Source of the DNA: CAYNWT01 sp964450955
Lineage (GTDB): Bacteria > Planctomycetota > Planctomycetia > Planctomycetales > Planctomycetaceae
Length of the DNA stretch: 64,000 nucleotides
Direction: 5' to 3'
Assembly: GCA_964450955.1 (NCBI GenBank)
Contig: CAYVFI010000008.1
Span: forward strand, 62,001 to 126,000
Part shown: piece by piece, positions 53,828-62,520 of the stretch
Layout: each line of letters begins with the position of its first letter
How positions within the stretch are numbered: the stretch's first letter is position 1
Notes under the pieces: generated by a model
Told to the model about the DNA's origin: nothing
The model's database searches: none
The model's input: only the letters and a program-made list of their open reading frames with translations
Program-made: the position numbers and the translations under genes

Positions 53828-55192
53828 TTAGCGGAACGTTGGCCAGTCTTGCATTCTTGGGCCATCGGTTTGGTTAAGTGATGGCGTCGCAGTCAAGGAT
53901 TCCGGAACCGGCTTCGGGAGCTCTGGTTCGGAAACGGCTGTCGCTGGGCGAGTCGCTGCTGCTGACGGCGTGGACGACCAGAAGGCAGTCTCTCGCACAA
54001 CTGGCATGGTTGATGGTTCTGGTGTCACAGCTGGTTTCTTGAAGCTTGCTGATTCCACCGGCTTCGGCTTCGGTTTCGATTCAGCCCGGCGAATGACAAT
54101 TGATGGCTTCGTGGTGCCGGCTGATGATGGTTGGTCAAATCGCCGGATCAACGAATCGATTGGCTTCACTGTGGCGGCTTTCGTGGTTGCCTGTTTGGGT
54201 GCCATTGACGCAGCTCCGGCGGGCGACGACTTTCGGCGATCAAGTTTGTCAGCCTTAACCTGGTTGAACCCGGCTGCCTGCACCGCTGATTTTCGCAGTC
54301 GACCCGGTTCGGGCAGAGTCGGCGAACCCTGTGGAAGCTCATAGACGGCTGGTGCGATTTGATTCTCAGACAAAATTTCTGAGGCGTGATGGATTTGTTG
54401 GGCGGCGAGTGCAGCTTCATGAGCCGCAAGCTGAGTCGGATTTTGCTTCGGATCAATCAAGCCAGGTTCCGAACGGTCGCGTCGAGCGATGCGGTTCATG
54501 GCTTGTTCGTGGTTGCCCAATGCCACCAGCGCTTCGGCTGCTGGTTTGAGTGACGAGTCTGTATCGAGGGCTTTCAGGTAGTTCTTTCTGGCATTTGTCA
54601 GGTCGCCGCGTTGTGAGTGCACCCAGGCGATGTTGTTGTAGGCATCGGCCATGGAACCGGCCAAACGGAACTCGCTTAAAGCTTCTTTGTCCCGGCCAGC
54701 CGCGCCCAGGACCAGTCCAAGGTTGTTGTGGACAGAAAGGTTCCGGCTGTCGAGTGTGGATGCTTGTCTTAGCCAGTGTTCTGCCTGCTCCAGATCGCCC
54801 TGCAGATAGCAGGCATATCCGAGATCGTTAAGTAACTCGGCCGAAGGTTCCCCCGCCGTTCGCGCGATCTCTAAATGAGCAATCGCGGCTGCGTAGTCGC
54901 CCTTCTTCGCATCCAAAACGCCCAGTCGATGATGCGCGAGTGGCTGGTCCGGTTGAGATTCGAGAACTCGTTCGTAAACCTGTCTGGCCGCGACGGTGTC
55001 ACCCTGTCGTTCCTGAAGCCGCGCGAGGCTGACGTGCTGAATCGTGGCAGGTTCGTTTTGAGCCGACCGGAAGCCGGACGTAGAACCGCAGCCTGTGGCG
55101 GCCAGGCAACTGGCCAGACAAAGGCTAAGCCGTACCCCGGACCAAATGGACTGGGTGAGTGTGTTTGAATGCTTGTTTATGATGGTATTCAC
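53828..55192 (-). CDS. tadD: TadD-like TPR lipoprotein
   Basis: A 454-residue lipoprotein. A basic N terminus and hydrophobic stretch precede a likely lipobox cysteine, C35 (AATGC). Several tetratricopeptide repeats span about 50-230 (DQPLAHHRLGVLDAKKGDYA, NNLGLVLGAAGRDKEALSEF). A long Pro/Ala/Lys-rich tail (about 290-454) follows, not typical of TadD. The start is GTG 55190-55192, directly after the TAA of the CpaD-like gene, so the two are coupled. TadD proteins are pilotins that help the Tad secretin reach the outer membrane. Confidence 0.88.
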   Translation of the reverse strand: MNTIINKHSNTLTQSIWSGVRLSLCLASCLAATGCGSTSGFRSAQNEPATIQHVSLARLQERQGDTVAARQVYERVLESQPDQPLAHHRLGVLDAKKGDYAAAIAHLEIARTAGEPSAELLNDLGYACYLQGDLEQAEHWLRQASTLDSRNLSVHNNLGLVLGAAGRDKEALSEFRLAGSMADAYNNIAWVHSQRGDLTNARKNYLKALDTDSSLKPAAEALVALGNHEQAMNRIARRDRSEPGLIDPKQNPTQLAAHEAALAAQQIHHASEILSENQIAPAVYELPQGSPTLPEPGRLRKSAVQAAGFNQVKADKLDRRKSSPAGAASMAPKQATTKAATVKPIDSLIRRFDQPSSAGTTKPSIVIRRAESKPKPKPVESASFKKPAVTPEPSTMPVVRETAFWSSTPSAAATRPATAVSEPELPKPVPESLTATPSLNQTDGPRMQDWPTFR

Positions 55193-55858
55193 TTAGAAGT
55201 TCGCTCCACCACCGCCTGAGTTTCCACCAGAACCCTGGTTGTTTGCTCGACCAAACGACTGTGCGTATGCCGAAGCCGCCTCAGCAGATTCAAGACCTTC
55301 TGAAAATGCCGGCGCCACAATCACCCGGTTCTTCGCGTCGGGCACACCAAGTGATTCGAGGGCTTGCACAACAATTTCACGACGTTCTAAATCAAGTTTG
55401 TCGCCATAGTGGACTGAGTACTTGTACTCGGTCGCTTCGCGAAGTGAGGTCTGGTTTCTTTCGATCACGACCATGTCTTCTCCGGTCTCAGCGAGAATGG
55501 AGGCGATCTGGCGGACGTGATCCTGCCCCGATGGAGTCAGACGGAATCCACGTGGCGGCCCGTCGTACGGCCGGTTCAAACGGTGTTCCCACTCAGGTTT
55601 GTTGAGTTCGAATTCATGATTGTAAATTACCAGCTTCGCTCGTTCAGCGTTGTGTTCCTGCAGTTCGTTCATCTGATCGACAATCGAACCTAGTGGCCGT
55701 GGTTCCGTTGGATAGCTGATGTATGTGCCCTGTCCTCCGGATTGGCACCCAACCAGGGAGAACGAAAACAGGCCCAGCCCAAACAGGGCGCAACGCCACA
55801 ACACGCGGGTCTTATTGCTCGCGGTTGTACTATTCATGTTGTTGTGGACCAGGTTCAT
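55193..55858 (-). CDS. Tad-locus lipoprotein, CpaD-like by position
   Basis: A 221-residue lipoprotein with lipobox SLVGC (cysteine at about 38). The central domain (about 90-190) has FRLTPSGQDHVRQIASILAE and MVVIERNQT, reminiscent of the CpaD/OmpA-type search-for-peptidoglycan fold, but the similarity is weak. The C terminus is Gly/Asn-rich and ends in phenylalanine. Its ATG overlaps the cpaC stop (ATGA at 55855-55858), and tadD follows without a gap, so the three form one operon. The CpaD assignment rests mainly on position. Confidence 0.7.
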   Translation of the reverse strand: MNLVHNNMNSTTASNKTRVLWRCALFGLGLFSFSLVGCQSGGQGTYISYPTEPRPLGSIVDQMNELQEHNAERAKLVIYNHEFELNKPEWEHRLNRPYDGPPRGFRLTPSGQDHVRQIASILAETGEDMVVIERNQTSLREATEYKYSVHYGDKLDLERREIVVQALESLGVPDAKNRVIVAPAFSEGLESAEAASAYAQSFGRANNQGSGGNSGGGGANF

Positions 55859-57588
55859 TCGGAGAAGCCGGAAGGACCAGAGATGAAATGAGCTTCGCTG
55901 TCGCAGTAGCCGCTATCTTGCCGACGCATTCCCCAGCGTCCCCGTGTTCGGCCAACCGGCGAGCCGCCCAGGGCGTTGATTGATTTGGTGCGATACTCGG
56001 GCCATGTTGTGCTGCGGTGCTGGAAGTTGTCGTCACCTTCGATAAGGCGTCCTCGGAAGAACGCGTCATCTGTGGGGTCGTTAATTTCCATACCGGGCAG
56101 CATCATGGGAGCTTCATCGGCGTCCATCGGATGAATTAGCTGGGGGCTTACCAGAACCACCAGTTCGGTTTCGTCGCGACTTGTGTTTTGGGATGCGAAG
56201 AGATGGCGAACGCCGGGAATCCTTCTGAGGAACGGCACTTCACTTTTTTGCCCGCCTTGTTCGTCCTGAATCAGCCCGGCAATCGCCAGCCATTGTCCTT
56301 CACGTAGATCGACCGTTGTGTCCACGCTTCGAGAATTCAGGCCGGGGATTCCGTTGACAGTTGCGTCTGTATTGAGCGTTGAGAACGAGGGCGAGACCTG
56401 CAGGCGAATCAGGTCTTTGTCCACGACGGTCGGTGTGAACGACAGTTGCGTTCCGAAGCCGCGGAAGGTCGTGGAAGTTGAACCGATTCCATCGACACCA
56501 ACGGCAGTGGGAACGGCAAACTCGCCGCCAGCCAGAAAGGTCGCCGGTCGGCCGCTGATCGTTACAAGAGTTGGCTCAGCCAGAATCTTCCCGTACCCGT
56601 GCGTGCTGAACGCTCGAAGAAAAAGCTGCAGATCGGCCGCGTTCAGGATCGCTGAAAGATTGTTGCCTCCGGACAGCACGCTGGAAAACAGCAAGTCGTT
56701 GCCGCCGCGGTTAATATTCACGCCAAGTTCGCGAGCCGCGTTGCGACTGAGTTCAGCAATGCGAACTTTCAGCATGACCTGATGTTCGCCAGGAACACGC
56801 ATGAGATTGATGACCTGGACATCGTTTAGGTTGACGCCGAAATCGTCTTCGTCGTTGTCACCATCGTCGTTTCGGCCGCCATTGTTGCCATCGCCGTTTT
56901 GGCCGTTGCTACGACCAAACTGCTGACCAAGCAAGCGTAGGATATCGCGGGCCTCTTTGGCGTCGTGGGCTTGTCCGCGGACGATGAGCTTGTCCTCAAC
57001 AGCAAATAGCTGCACCTGGCTGTTCGGGAAGAACTCGTTGATGCGATCCTGCAACAACGCGTACTCGTATTCTTTTTGCTCGTCTTTGGATTCGTCAGGC
57101 AGACATCTCACCAAATACCGAAGCGTGTACTTGCGCCCGTCGGCTGCCAACATCCACAGCGTGACAGTTGTCTGACCGCTGGAACCGCCGATGAACTCAA
57201 CCTCGTGCGGGTCGAACTCGTTCATGTCCACGATCGACGGATCCGCAATCGAAACGCGTTGGATGGCGGCGCGGGTGCGAATAATCTTCGAATGCCGCGG
57301 GTGTAGCGTCAGCAGCAGCTCAGAGTCCAGAACCTCATGTACCAATAAGTCCTCGCGTGCCGCCGAACGAGGCAATGGTGGTTCCAGATCACGTGGCGAA
57401 ACTGTACCCGTAAGAACATCACGCACCGCAGATCGCGTCAAAGGCGAACGCGAGAACGTGCGATCCTCTTGCGCGGCGATAAACTGGCCTGCCCACAGAA
57501 TTCCTGCGGTAACGACCAGACCGACCCCAATTACGTGACGTGCTGCCACTATGTGACTTTCGAAATAGGTAGACCCAATGTATGTCAT
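55855..57588 (-). CDS. cpaC: Tad pilus outer-membrane secretin CpaC/RcpA
   Basis: A 577-residue secretin. A signal segment (about 18-40) precedes the N-terminal pilus-type domain (about 85-150: LTLHPRHSKIIRTRAAIQRV) and a BON-like domain (about 165-225), then an Asn/Asp/Gly-rich insertion (about 230-255). The secretin core (about 265-495) includes GYGKILAEPTLVTISGRPAT, FLAGGEFAVP, the VDLREGQWLAIAGLI signature and ETELVVLVSPQLIHP. A C-terminal extension of about 75 residues follows. It is the first gene of the minus-strand tad group. Confidence 0.95.
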   Translation of the reverse strand: MTYIGSTYFESHIVAARHVIGVGLVVTAGILWAGQFIAAQEDRTFSRSPLTRSAVRDVLTGTVSPRDLEPPLPRSAAREDLLVHEVLDSELLLTLHPRHSKIIRTRAAIQRVSIADPSIVDMNEFDPHEVEFIGGSSGQTTVTLWMLAADGRKYTLRYLVRCLPDESKDEQKEYEYALLQDRINEFFPNSQVQLFAVEDKLIVRGQAHDAKEARDILRLLGQQFGRSNGQNGDGNNGGRNDDGDNDEDDFGVNLNDVQVINLMRVPGEHQVMLKVRIAELSRNAARELGVNINRGGNDLLFSSVLSGGNNLSAILNAADLQLFLRAFSTHGYGKILAEPTLVTISGRPATFLAGGEFAVPTAVGVDGIGSTSTTFRGFGTQLSFTPTVVDKDLIRLQVSPSFSTLNTDATVNGIPGLNSRSVDTTVDLREGQWLAIAGLIQDEQGGQKSEVPFLRRIPGVRHLFASQNTSRDETELVVLVSPQLIHPMDADEAPMMLPGMEINDPTDDAFFRGRLIEGDDNFQHRSTTWPEYRTKSINALGGSPVGRTRGRWGMRRQDSGYCDSEAHFISGPSGFSE

Positions 57589-57843
57589 CGGTGTTCGGGT
57601 ATTAGGGTGTTAACGAATGGGCGGACTGTTCCGATTTTTCTTGTTGAATCGTGGCGATCTTTTCCGCTTCCGAAAACTGGGTGGTCTGGGGTGACCGTCT
57701 GAGTGGTGCCGGTTTGAACCCCTCAGGTCGTTCGGCTCTTACAATCGATACAGGCGAACCGATGAGAGCAACCGGACGCGGCACTTCACCGCACTCCGTC
57801 CAACCGGCAATTGTTGCCGCACCCTGGATCACTGGAGTTCTAA

Positions 57844-58875
57844 ATGGCCCGCTTAAAGTTTGCCGCATGCCTGGCGTTGTCAGTCGCGACCGTGTGCAGC
57901 CTGGTTCAAGCCGATGATTACAACGCGGGCGCTCGCAAAGCGTCCACGGCCAAGCCGGCTAGCCGAGTTGGGTTTCGGAAAGCGACGAATGCAGGGCCCT
58001 CGCCTTTGAGTCGTTGGTTCAAAGAATCCAGCAAGTCAAAGCCTGTTGCCGACTCGAAAGAAAACCGACCCGGTCCCGTCGTGACACGTTTGTCGCAGCG
58101 TAAATCCCGGGAGATTGTCAGAAGCACGGCAGCACCACAGCCAAACGTGGCACCGACCGCAGCGCCGGCCTCAGTTCCGCAACCGGCAGCGGCTCGTCCC
58201 GTCACAGCGGTGTCATCCGGAACCAGTTGCGGTCAACCAAACTGCCAGGTCTGCAACCCGTGCCAATGTAACAGCTGCCAATTAGGGTTTGAAAACTGCG
58301 GACAAGATCAACGATCAAGACGAGCTCGAAGACTGGCTCGGTTGCGCAATCGTGGTCGAAGACTTCCAGGCGGTGCACAGGTTGCGAGTCGTCGTGGGTT
58401 TGGGTTCGTTGACGCGGGTATCACGCCGCACGAGCAAGCGCAGCACTATCCTTATCAGAGCCACGAATGGACCTACTACCACCGGCCGTACAACTATAAA
58501 CACATTCCTGAAACGGCTGGGCGATGGGGCCAGATCCGTGAGGTCAGTTATCAGTCGCCGTACTCGAACGAGTTCTTCTCAAGCATCTACAAGCGGCATG
58601 AAGAAACTCGGCAAACCGAAACTGCTCCCGCCGAATTTCTGGACGAACCGTTGCCGCTTTGGCCGGAAACATTACCTGATGAGTATGCACCGGAAGACTT
58701 TGCTCCGGAGGGCTCAGACCCTGCACGATTAACGCCAGAGGAGTTCGCTCCACCGCGACCCTTCCCGAAAGAACGGGCCTCGTTTACCCAGCCGAACATC
58801 CGACAGGTTTCTCAGCAAGTGCGGCAGTCCAATCGAACCGGTTCAACCGGGATTGGTGTTTGGAAAACGCGATAA
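57844..58875 (+). CDS. Exported Cys/Arg-rich protein of unknown function
   Basis: A 343-residue protein with a signal peptide (about 1-24, ending SLVQADD) and GGAG 6 nt before the ATG. Residues about 60-120 are Pro/Ala-rich. A cysteine cluster (about 124-152: CGQPNCQVCNPCQCNSCQ) could bind metal or form disulfides, and a strongly basic stretch follows (RSRRARRLARLRNRGRR). A Tyr/His-rich region (about 195-225) and a C-terminal repeat of PE/EF motifs (about 270-305) complete it. No family was recognised. It lies between the cpaC and pilin genes on the opposite strand. Confidence 0.75.
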   Translation: MARLKFAACLALSVATVCSLVQADDYNAGARKASTAKPASRVGFRKATNAGPSPLSRWFKESSKSKPVADSKENRPGPVVTRLSQRKSREIVRSTAAPQPNVAPTAAPASVPQPAAARPVTAVSSGTSCGQPNCQVCNPCQCNSCQLGFENCGQDQRSRRARRLARLRNRGRRLPGGAQVASRRGFGFVDAGITPHEQAQHYPYQSHEWTYYHRPYNYKHIPETAGRWGQIREVSYQSPYSNEFFSSIYKRHEETRQTETAPAEFLDEPLPLWPETLPDEYAPEDFAPEGSDPARLTPEEFAPPRPFPKERASFTQPNIRQVSQQVRQSNRTGSTGIGVWKTR

Positions 58876-58997
58876 GCCCGATAAGGGTAAGTGGGCTCTG
58901 TGAAAGTCGATGGTGTTGGCTACGCACACCGCCGCCGCTCCGCCGCTAAGTAAGTCAGCAGCGGAGCGTTGGCGATCCGTCCAAGATGATCGACCGA

Positions 58998-59351
58998 TTA
59001 AGATCCGGTCGGAGCAGAAGCAGGTGTTCCTTCCGCGGTTGGTCGAGACACTGTGATACAGTTGTCAAACGCGCCCGCGGCGTCATCGTCGCTGTCGCAA
59101 AAATCAGTTTGGTCCAGGTAGTCCATTCCTGCGGTCGATGCTGAGTGACCAGTGATACCAAACAGCATGTAGCTTTGGTTCAGATCCTGTACTGCTCCGG
59201 CCACGTCAGAGAGTTCAGAGACGACTGCGTCTCGAACCGAAGACATTCCGGCCAGTAGTCCGATCACTGCAATGGTCGCGATGAGGGTTAATTCAACCGA
59301 AATGATAAACCCGTGTTCTTCCTGCCAAATGCGTGAGATGTAGTGAGTCAT
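58998..59351 (-). CDS. Flp-like (planctomycete-type) pilin
   Basis: A 117-residue small protein. A charged leader (MTHYISRIWQEEHG) is followed by the hydrophobic pilin-like helix (about 15-35: FIISVELTLIATIAVIG) with a glutamate near the start of the mature segment. The residues HG just before that helix are the likely prepilin peptidase site. DAVVSELSDVAGAVQDLNQS and TGHSASTAGMDY then follow, with an acidic C terminus. The pattern matches small pilin-like proteins that are frequent in planctomycetes. It would be processed by CpaA and assembled by CpaF/TadB/TadC. The longer frame to 59525 is not coding. Confidence 0.8.
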   Translation of the reverse strand: MTHYISRIWQEEHGFIISVELTLIATIAVIGLLAGMSSVRDAVVSELSDVAGAVQDLNQSYMLFGITGHSASTAGMDYLDQTDFCDSDDDAAGAFDNCITVSRPTAEGTPASAPTGS

Positions 59352-59653
59352 GTCTGGTCCGATTATTGTGTGGGCCCACGTTGCGGCAGGAATTGCCGCT
59401 TTGGATCGGGATCGGACCGTTTGGTGGACAGCATTGAGTAAACGTCTTTGCTTTCGGCTGTTTCCGCCGGTCCCCGGTAGGCCTATGAGGTCTCTGTCTA
59501 TTGCGCTACGAGATTCGTTCCGCACTTCGTCCGGTGAACACTGCCCATCCAGTCGGTGCTACGGATTCTTTGCTGTTGATTTGTTTAGCGCCGCAAAGGC
59601 GACATAATCAACGGACAACCATCCGACCGTCACCCAGCCTGGAGTACCAATCA
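59352..59653. other. Divergent gap between the pilin and DUF1080 genes
   Basis: This region of about 300 bp separates divergently transcribed genes and should contain both promoters. No gene of its own is evident; the in-frame extension of the DUF1080 gene from 59501 is not conserved. No strong hairpin or -35/-10 pair could be assigned. Confidence 0.5.
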
Positions 59654-60934
59654 GTGAATCCTAATCGAACTGTTCGGCAAGCGATTTGTATCCTGCTCGC
59701 AACCAGTCCTCTTGCGACCGCTGAGATTGGTGTCGGAGCCAAACCAATTCCCGGCGCGCGAGTTATCCTGGATGGTTCAAGGCAAATGTTGGATCGCAAT
59801 TGGACTTACTGGGAAGGCCCGCGCTTCGCCTCGAAGCTTCCCATCAAGTGGAAGGTCGTCGACGATCCGGTCAGGAAGGGCGGCAAGGCCATTATGACGG
59901 ATGATCCTGTTGCGGCGGGTGGCAAGTACGGAACCGCAGACATTGTCACAAAAAAGAAGTACCGAGACTTCCGATTGCACGTCGAGTTCCTGGTCACAAA
60001 GAAAGGCGGGAACAGTGGCGTGTATCTACAAAATCGATACGAAATTCAGGTTCTCGACGGTGACAAAACCAGGCACGGAATGGGCGCGGTTATTAACGAA
60101 ACCGAATCGCCTTACGCGGCGTACAACGGCGTCGGCAAATGGAACGCGTACGACATCAATTTCCGCGCCGCGCGATTTCGGGATGGGAAGCGAACCGAGA
60201 AGGCCATCGTCACGATGTACTTCAACGGAAAGAAGGTTCACAAGAACCAACGCATCAGCAAAGTTTGGGGTGGAGCCAACTCAGGAATCGACGGTGGCAA
60301 CGACAATGGCAACGGAATCACCGACACACCCGGCGGACTGAAGCTGCAGTGCGAAGGTCATGATGTGCGTTACCGCAACATCTGGATTGTCGAAACTGAT
60401 TTCAAGAAGCCGTCAACCGACTTCAAAGAACCCATCACCAAAGCGTCCATGAAAAACGCGAACAACGCTGTCGGCCCCACGCCACCGGAATCGATCAGGC
60501 AATGGGCAAACGCTGCCAAAGGAATTCATCCGAAGTACAGACCGACCGGCGATAAACTGCTGGTGGGCCAGACCGGTCGGTACCACATTTACACAGACAA
60601 ATCCGGCTGGAACATTCTCATGACCTCGAAAGGGAAAATGAAGTTCTCCGGGAAACTCATCGTGCACGGCGGCAAATTCTCGCGCGTGCAAACAGTTGGG
60701 TTCGAAAAGAAAAACGACACCATGACCGTCGCGCCGGACAAGAAGTCTCTGGAATTCAACATCCAGACGGCCGGTTCGTTTGATGGTTTCGAATTCACCG
60801 TGAAGGAAAAAGATGCCTGGGTTGAGTTCGAACTAATGCAGGGGAAATTTAAACGCCCGAAGAAAATTTTCATCGGCAGGAAAGCAGCGAACCCAAAGAA
60901 TGGCCACTTCGCTTTGCCTGCTCGGACCCAGTAA
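59654..60934 (+). CDS. Secreted DUF1080 (3-keto-disaccharide hydrolase-like) protein
   Basis: A 426-residue exported protein. GTG 59654 is chosen because GGAG lies 9 nt upstream and a signal peptide (RQAICILLATSPLATA) follows. The DUF1080 jelly-roll domain (about 65-260) has the hallmark FRLHVEFLVTKKGGNSGVYL, RYEIQVLD, GGLKLQCEGHDVRYRNIWI. A second beta-rich domain (about 300-415) is not recognised. DUF1080 proteins include 3-keto-glycoside hydrolases involved in sugar breakdown and are abundant in planctomycetes. Confidence 0.9.
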   Translation: MNPNRTVRQAICILLATSPLATAEIGVGAKPIPGARVILDGSRQMLDRNWTYWEGPRFASKLPIKWKVVDDPVRKGGKAIMTDDPVAAGGKYGTADIVTKKKYRDFRLHVEFLVTKKGGNSGVYLQNRYEIQVLDGDKTRHGMGAVINETESPYAAYNGVGKWNAYDINFRAARFRDGKRTEKAIVTMYFNGKKVHKNQRISKVWGGANSGIDGGNDNGNGITDTPGGLKLQCEGHDVRYRNIWIVETDFKKPSTDFKEPITKASMKNANNAVGPTPPESIRQWANAAKGIHPKYRPTGDKLLVGQTGRYHIYTDKSGWNILMTSKGKMKFSGKLIVHGGKFSRVQTVGFEKKNDTMTVAPDKKSLEFNIQTAGSFDGFEFTVKEKDAWVEFELMQGKFKRPKKIFIGRKAANPKNGHFALPARTQ

Positions 60935-60938
60935 GTCA

Positions 60939-60966
60939 CGATCGTTCAACGAGCGTTGAACGATCG
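60939..60966. terminator. Perfect 13-bp stem between convergent genes
   Basis: CGATCGTTCAACG (60939-60951) and CGTTGAACGATCG (60954-60966) are exact reverse complements around two bases. The hairpin lies 4 bp after the DUF1080 stop and contains the stop codon and last codons of the convergent gene at 60946. It is symmetric, so it could act in both directions, but no T-run follows either arm. Confidence 0.7.
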
Positions 60967-61485
60967 CATCACATCGCCATTCACTGGATTCAGCTGATCA
61001 CCGCTGACGATCTTCCAGCGGGATTCGGTTTTCTTCCACTTCACCAGCCAACTTGTGGGCCCTGTTTGCGACGCTCCGTTCCTGATATTGACGGTTCCGT
61101 TCGCGCGAAACTTACTGGTCGCTTTGTTGCCTGTGACGTCTATCCGGACGCCCTTGATCCGCAGCGTCTGGACATCGACCCTGTCCAGGGCCTGTTGGAC
61201 GAGTTCTATTGAAATCTCGCCGCCGGTATCAAAGTAACTCAAGGCGCGAGATCCATCGCCTTTGATGAAGGCGTCCGCCAATTCGTGAATTGATCCGGCG
61301 ACCTGTTCTTTATCGGTCTCAATCATTCGATGAGTGACCTGTGGAATCACAGCCAGAACCGCCATCAATCCGGCCGCTTGCCAGACTCGCTTCGCTCCCG
61401 ATCGCATTGCGTTCCATGCAAGGAATGCCGCCACAATCAGAAACATGATTGTCAGCGGCCACGGATTCTCAGTGAAGTATGTCAT
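60946..61485 (-). CDS. Membrane protein with NTF2/SnoaL-like C-terminal domain
   Basis: A 179-residue protein. ATG 61485 has AAGGA about 6 nt upstream. Two membrane helices (about 9-26 and 34-52) are followed by a domain of about 115 residues (about 60-175: IHELADAFIKGDGSRALSYF, SWLVKWKKTESRWKIVSGD). It resembles the cone-shaped NTF2/SnoaL fold, probably exposed outside the membrane. Function is unknown. Its last codons lie inside the convergent hairpin. Confidence 0.75.
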   Translation of the reverse strand: MTYFTENPWPLTIMFLIVAAFLAWNAMRSGAKRVWQAAGLMAVLAVIPQVTHRMIETDKEQVAGSIHELADAFIKGDGSRALSYFDTGGEISIELVQQALDRVDVQTLRIKGVRIDVTGNKATSKFRANGTVNIRNGASQTGPTSWLVKWKKTESRWKIVSGDQLNPVNGDVMRSFNAR

Positions 61486-61787
61486 GCGGTGTCCTTGTTG
61501 TTGCCGGAAGTATAGCTCCTGTTGTCGAGGCATCACCATCGCGCAGCAGCATGGTGTTACTTGAACACGCGAGCGCTACAGTTAGACCGCAGAAAATGTG
61601 GCTGTGATGGCGCAAACCCAAATGCGGCCAACAAGAAGAGACGCGGTACACACAGACCACATCCGGCAGAGTTCCATCACAGCCACCAAAATGAACGCTC
61701 GGTTGTCAGCGTTCGAACTATTGATGCGCGACGGAACGAATCTTGTCTACGCGTTTCGAAGTTGTACGTACGAAATCTGACGTCAGA
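61486..61787. other. Non-coding gap with a 14-bp palindrome
   Basis: This gap of about 300 bp holds no supported gene. ATCTGACGTCAGAT (61775-61788) is a perfect 14-bp palindrome that ends on the first base of the HMA-MauE stop codon. On the minus strand it is followed by TTTCG, so it may serve as a weak terminator for that gene. The rest shows nothing I recognise. Confidence 0.5.
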
Positions 61788-62495
61788 TCAGATCACCAGT
61801 CGAAACAGAACCAGCATGGCCATGATCGCCATGGTCAGATTTTCAATCAGCGTCACACGGGACATCGGCAGTTTGAACACAGTTCCCAGACACGCACACT
61901 GAATCTTCCGCTTCGAACGAATCGCGCCGATCACGCCGAAGCTGCCAATCAGCATCAGAACCAGCGTTGCGAAGTTGACCACCGTAGGCATCCACCGACC
62001 AAGATATGCGATCCCGAGAGTCAGTTCGATAAACGGATACGCCGCAGCATAGGCGCGAGATTGTTCGGCAATCAGATCGTAGGTTCGAAACGCTCTGGCA
62101 AACCCGCGCAGGTCCAGCAGTTTGAAGAACGCAAACGTCACGAAGAACAGCCCCATGAAGTCGCTCATCACAGCGGACTCAGCCAAAGTTCCGCCCGGGC
62201 GGATGGCCAGAATGACCGTCCCGCCGGTAATGAAGCCGACAATCAGCAACAGCGGGAAGTAAGTGACCAGCCAGTGCGTTTCTTTGACCTTCTGTTTGAT
62301 GTCGTAGTCACCAACAGAACGGACTGCCGACCGCAGTTCCTGCATCTTGATGCTTTTGCCAAGCTTCAGTTTTGCAACCGGTGGCTTAAGCGAAACAACA
62401 ACCTGTTCAACCTGAGGAACACCTTCCAGCGCGGTCGTAATGCGACCAACGCAGCTCTCACAGTGCATCCCCGATATGGCTACCTCGTGTTTCAT
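61788..62495 (-). CDS. Heavy-metal-associated domain fused to a MauE/DoxX-like membrane protein
   Basis: A 235-residue protein. The N-terminal HMA domain (about 1-68) carries the metal-binding GMHCESC (9-15), as in copper chaperones. A MauE/DoxX-like part (about 78-232) follows, with about four helices and the conserved late motif KIQCACLGTVFKLPMS containing a Cys pair. Family knowledge suggests metal- or redox-linked membrane transfer. The gene is transcribed divergently from the methyltransferase gene, 25 bp away, so promoter elements must overlap coding sequence. Confidence 0.88.
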   Translation of the reverse strand: MKHEVAISGMHCESCVGRITTALEGVPQVEQVVVSLKPPVAKLKLGKSIKMQELRSAVRSVGDYDIKQKVKETHWLVTYFPLLLIVGFITGGTVILAIRPGGTLAESAVMSDFMGLFFVTFAFFKLLDLRGFARAFRTYDLIAEQSRAYAAAYPFIELTLGIAYLGRWMPTVVNFATLVLMLIGSFGVIGAIRSKRKIQCACLGTVFKLPMSRVTLIENLTMAIMAMLVLFRLVI

Positions 62496-62520
62496 GCGAG
62501 CTCTGTGCTAATCTCTAAGA

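Noticed and set aside
58998..59525. The longer pilin frame starting at 59525
   Set aside because: The first 58 codons are Arg-rich and unlike a pilin leader. ATG 59351 gives the expected short charged leader followed by the hydrophobic helix.
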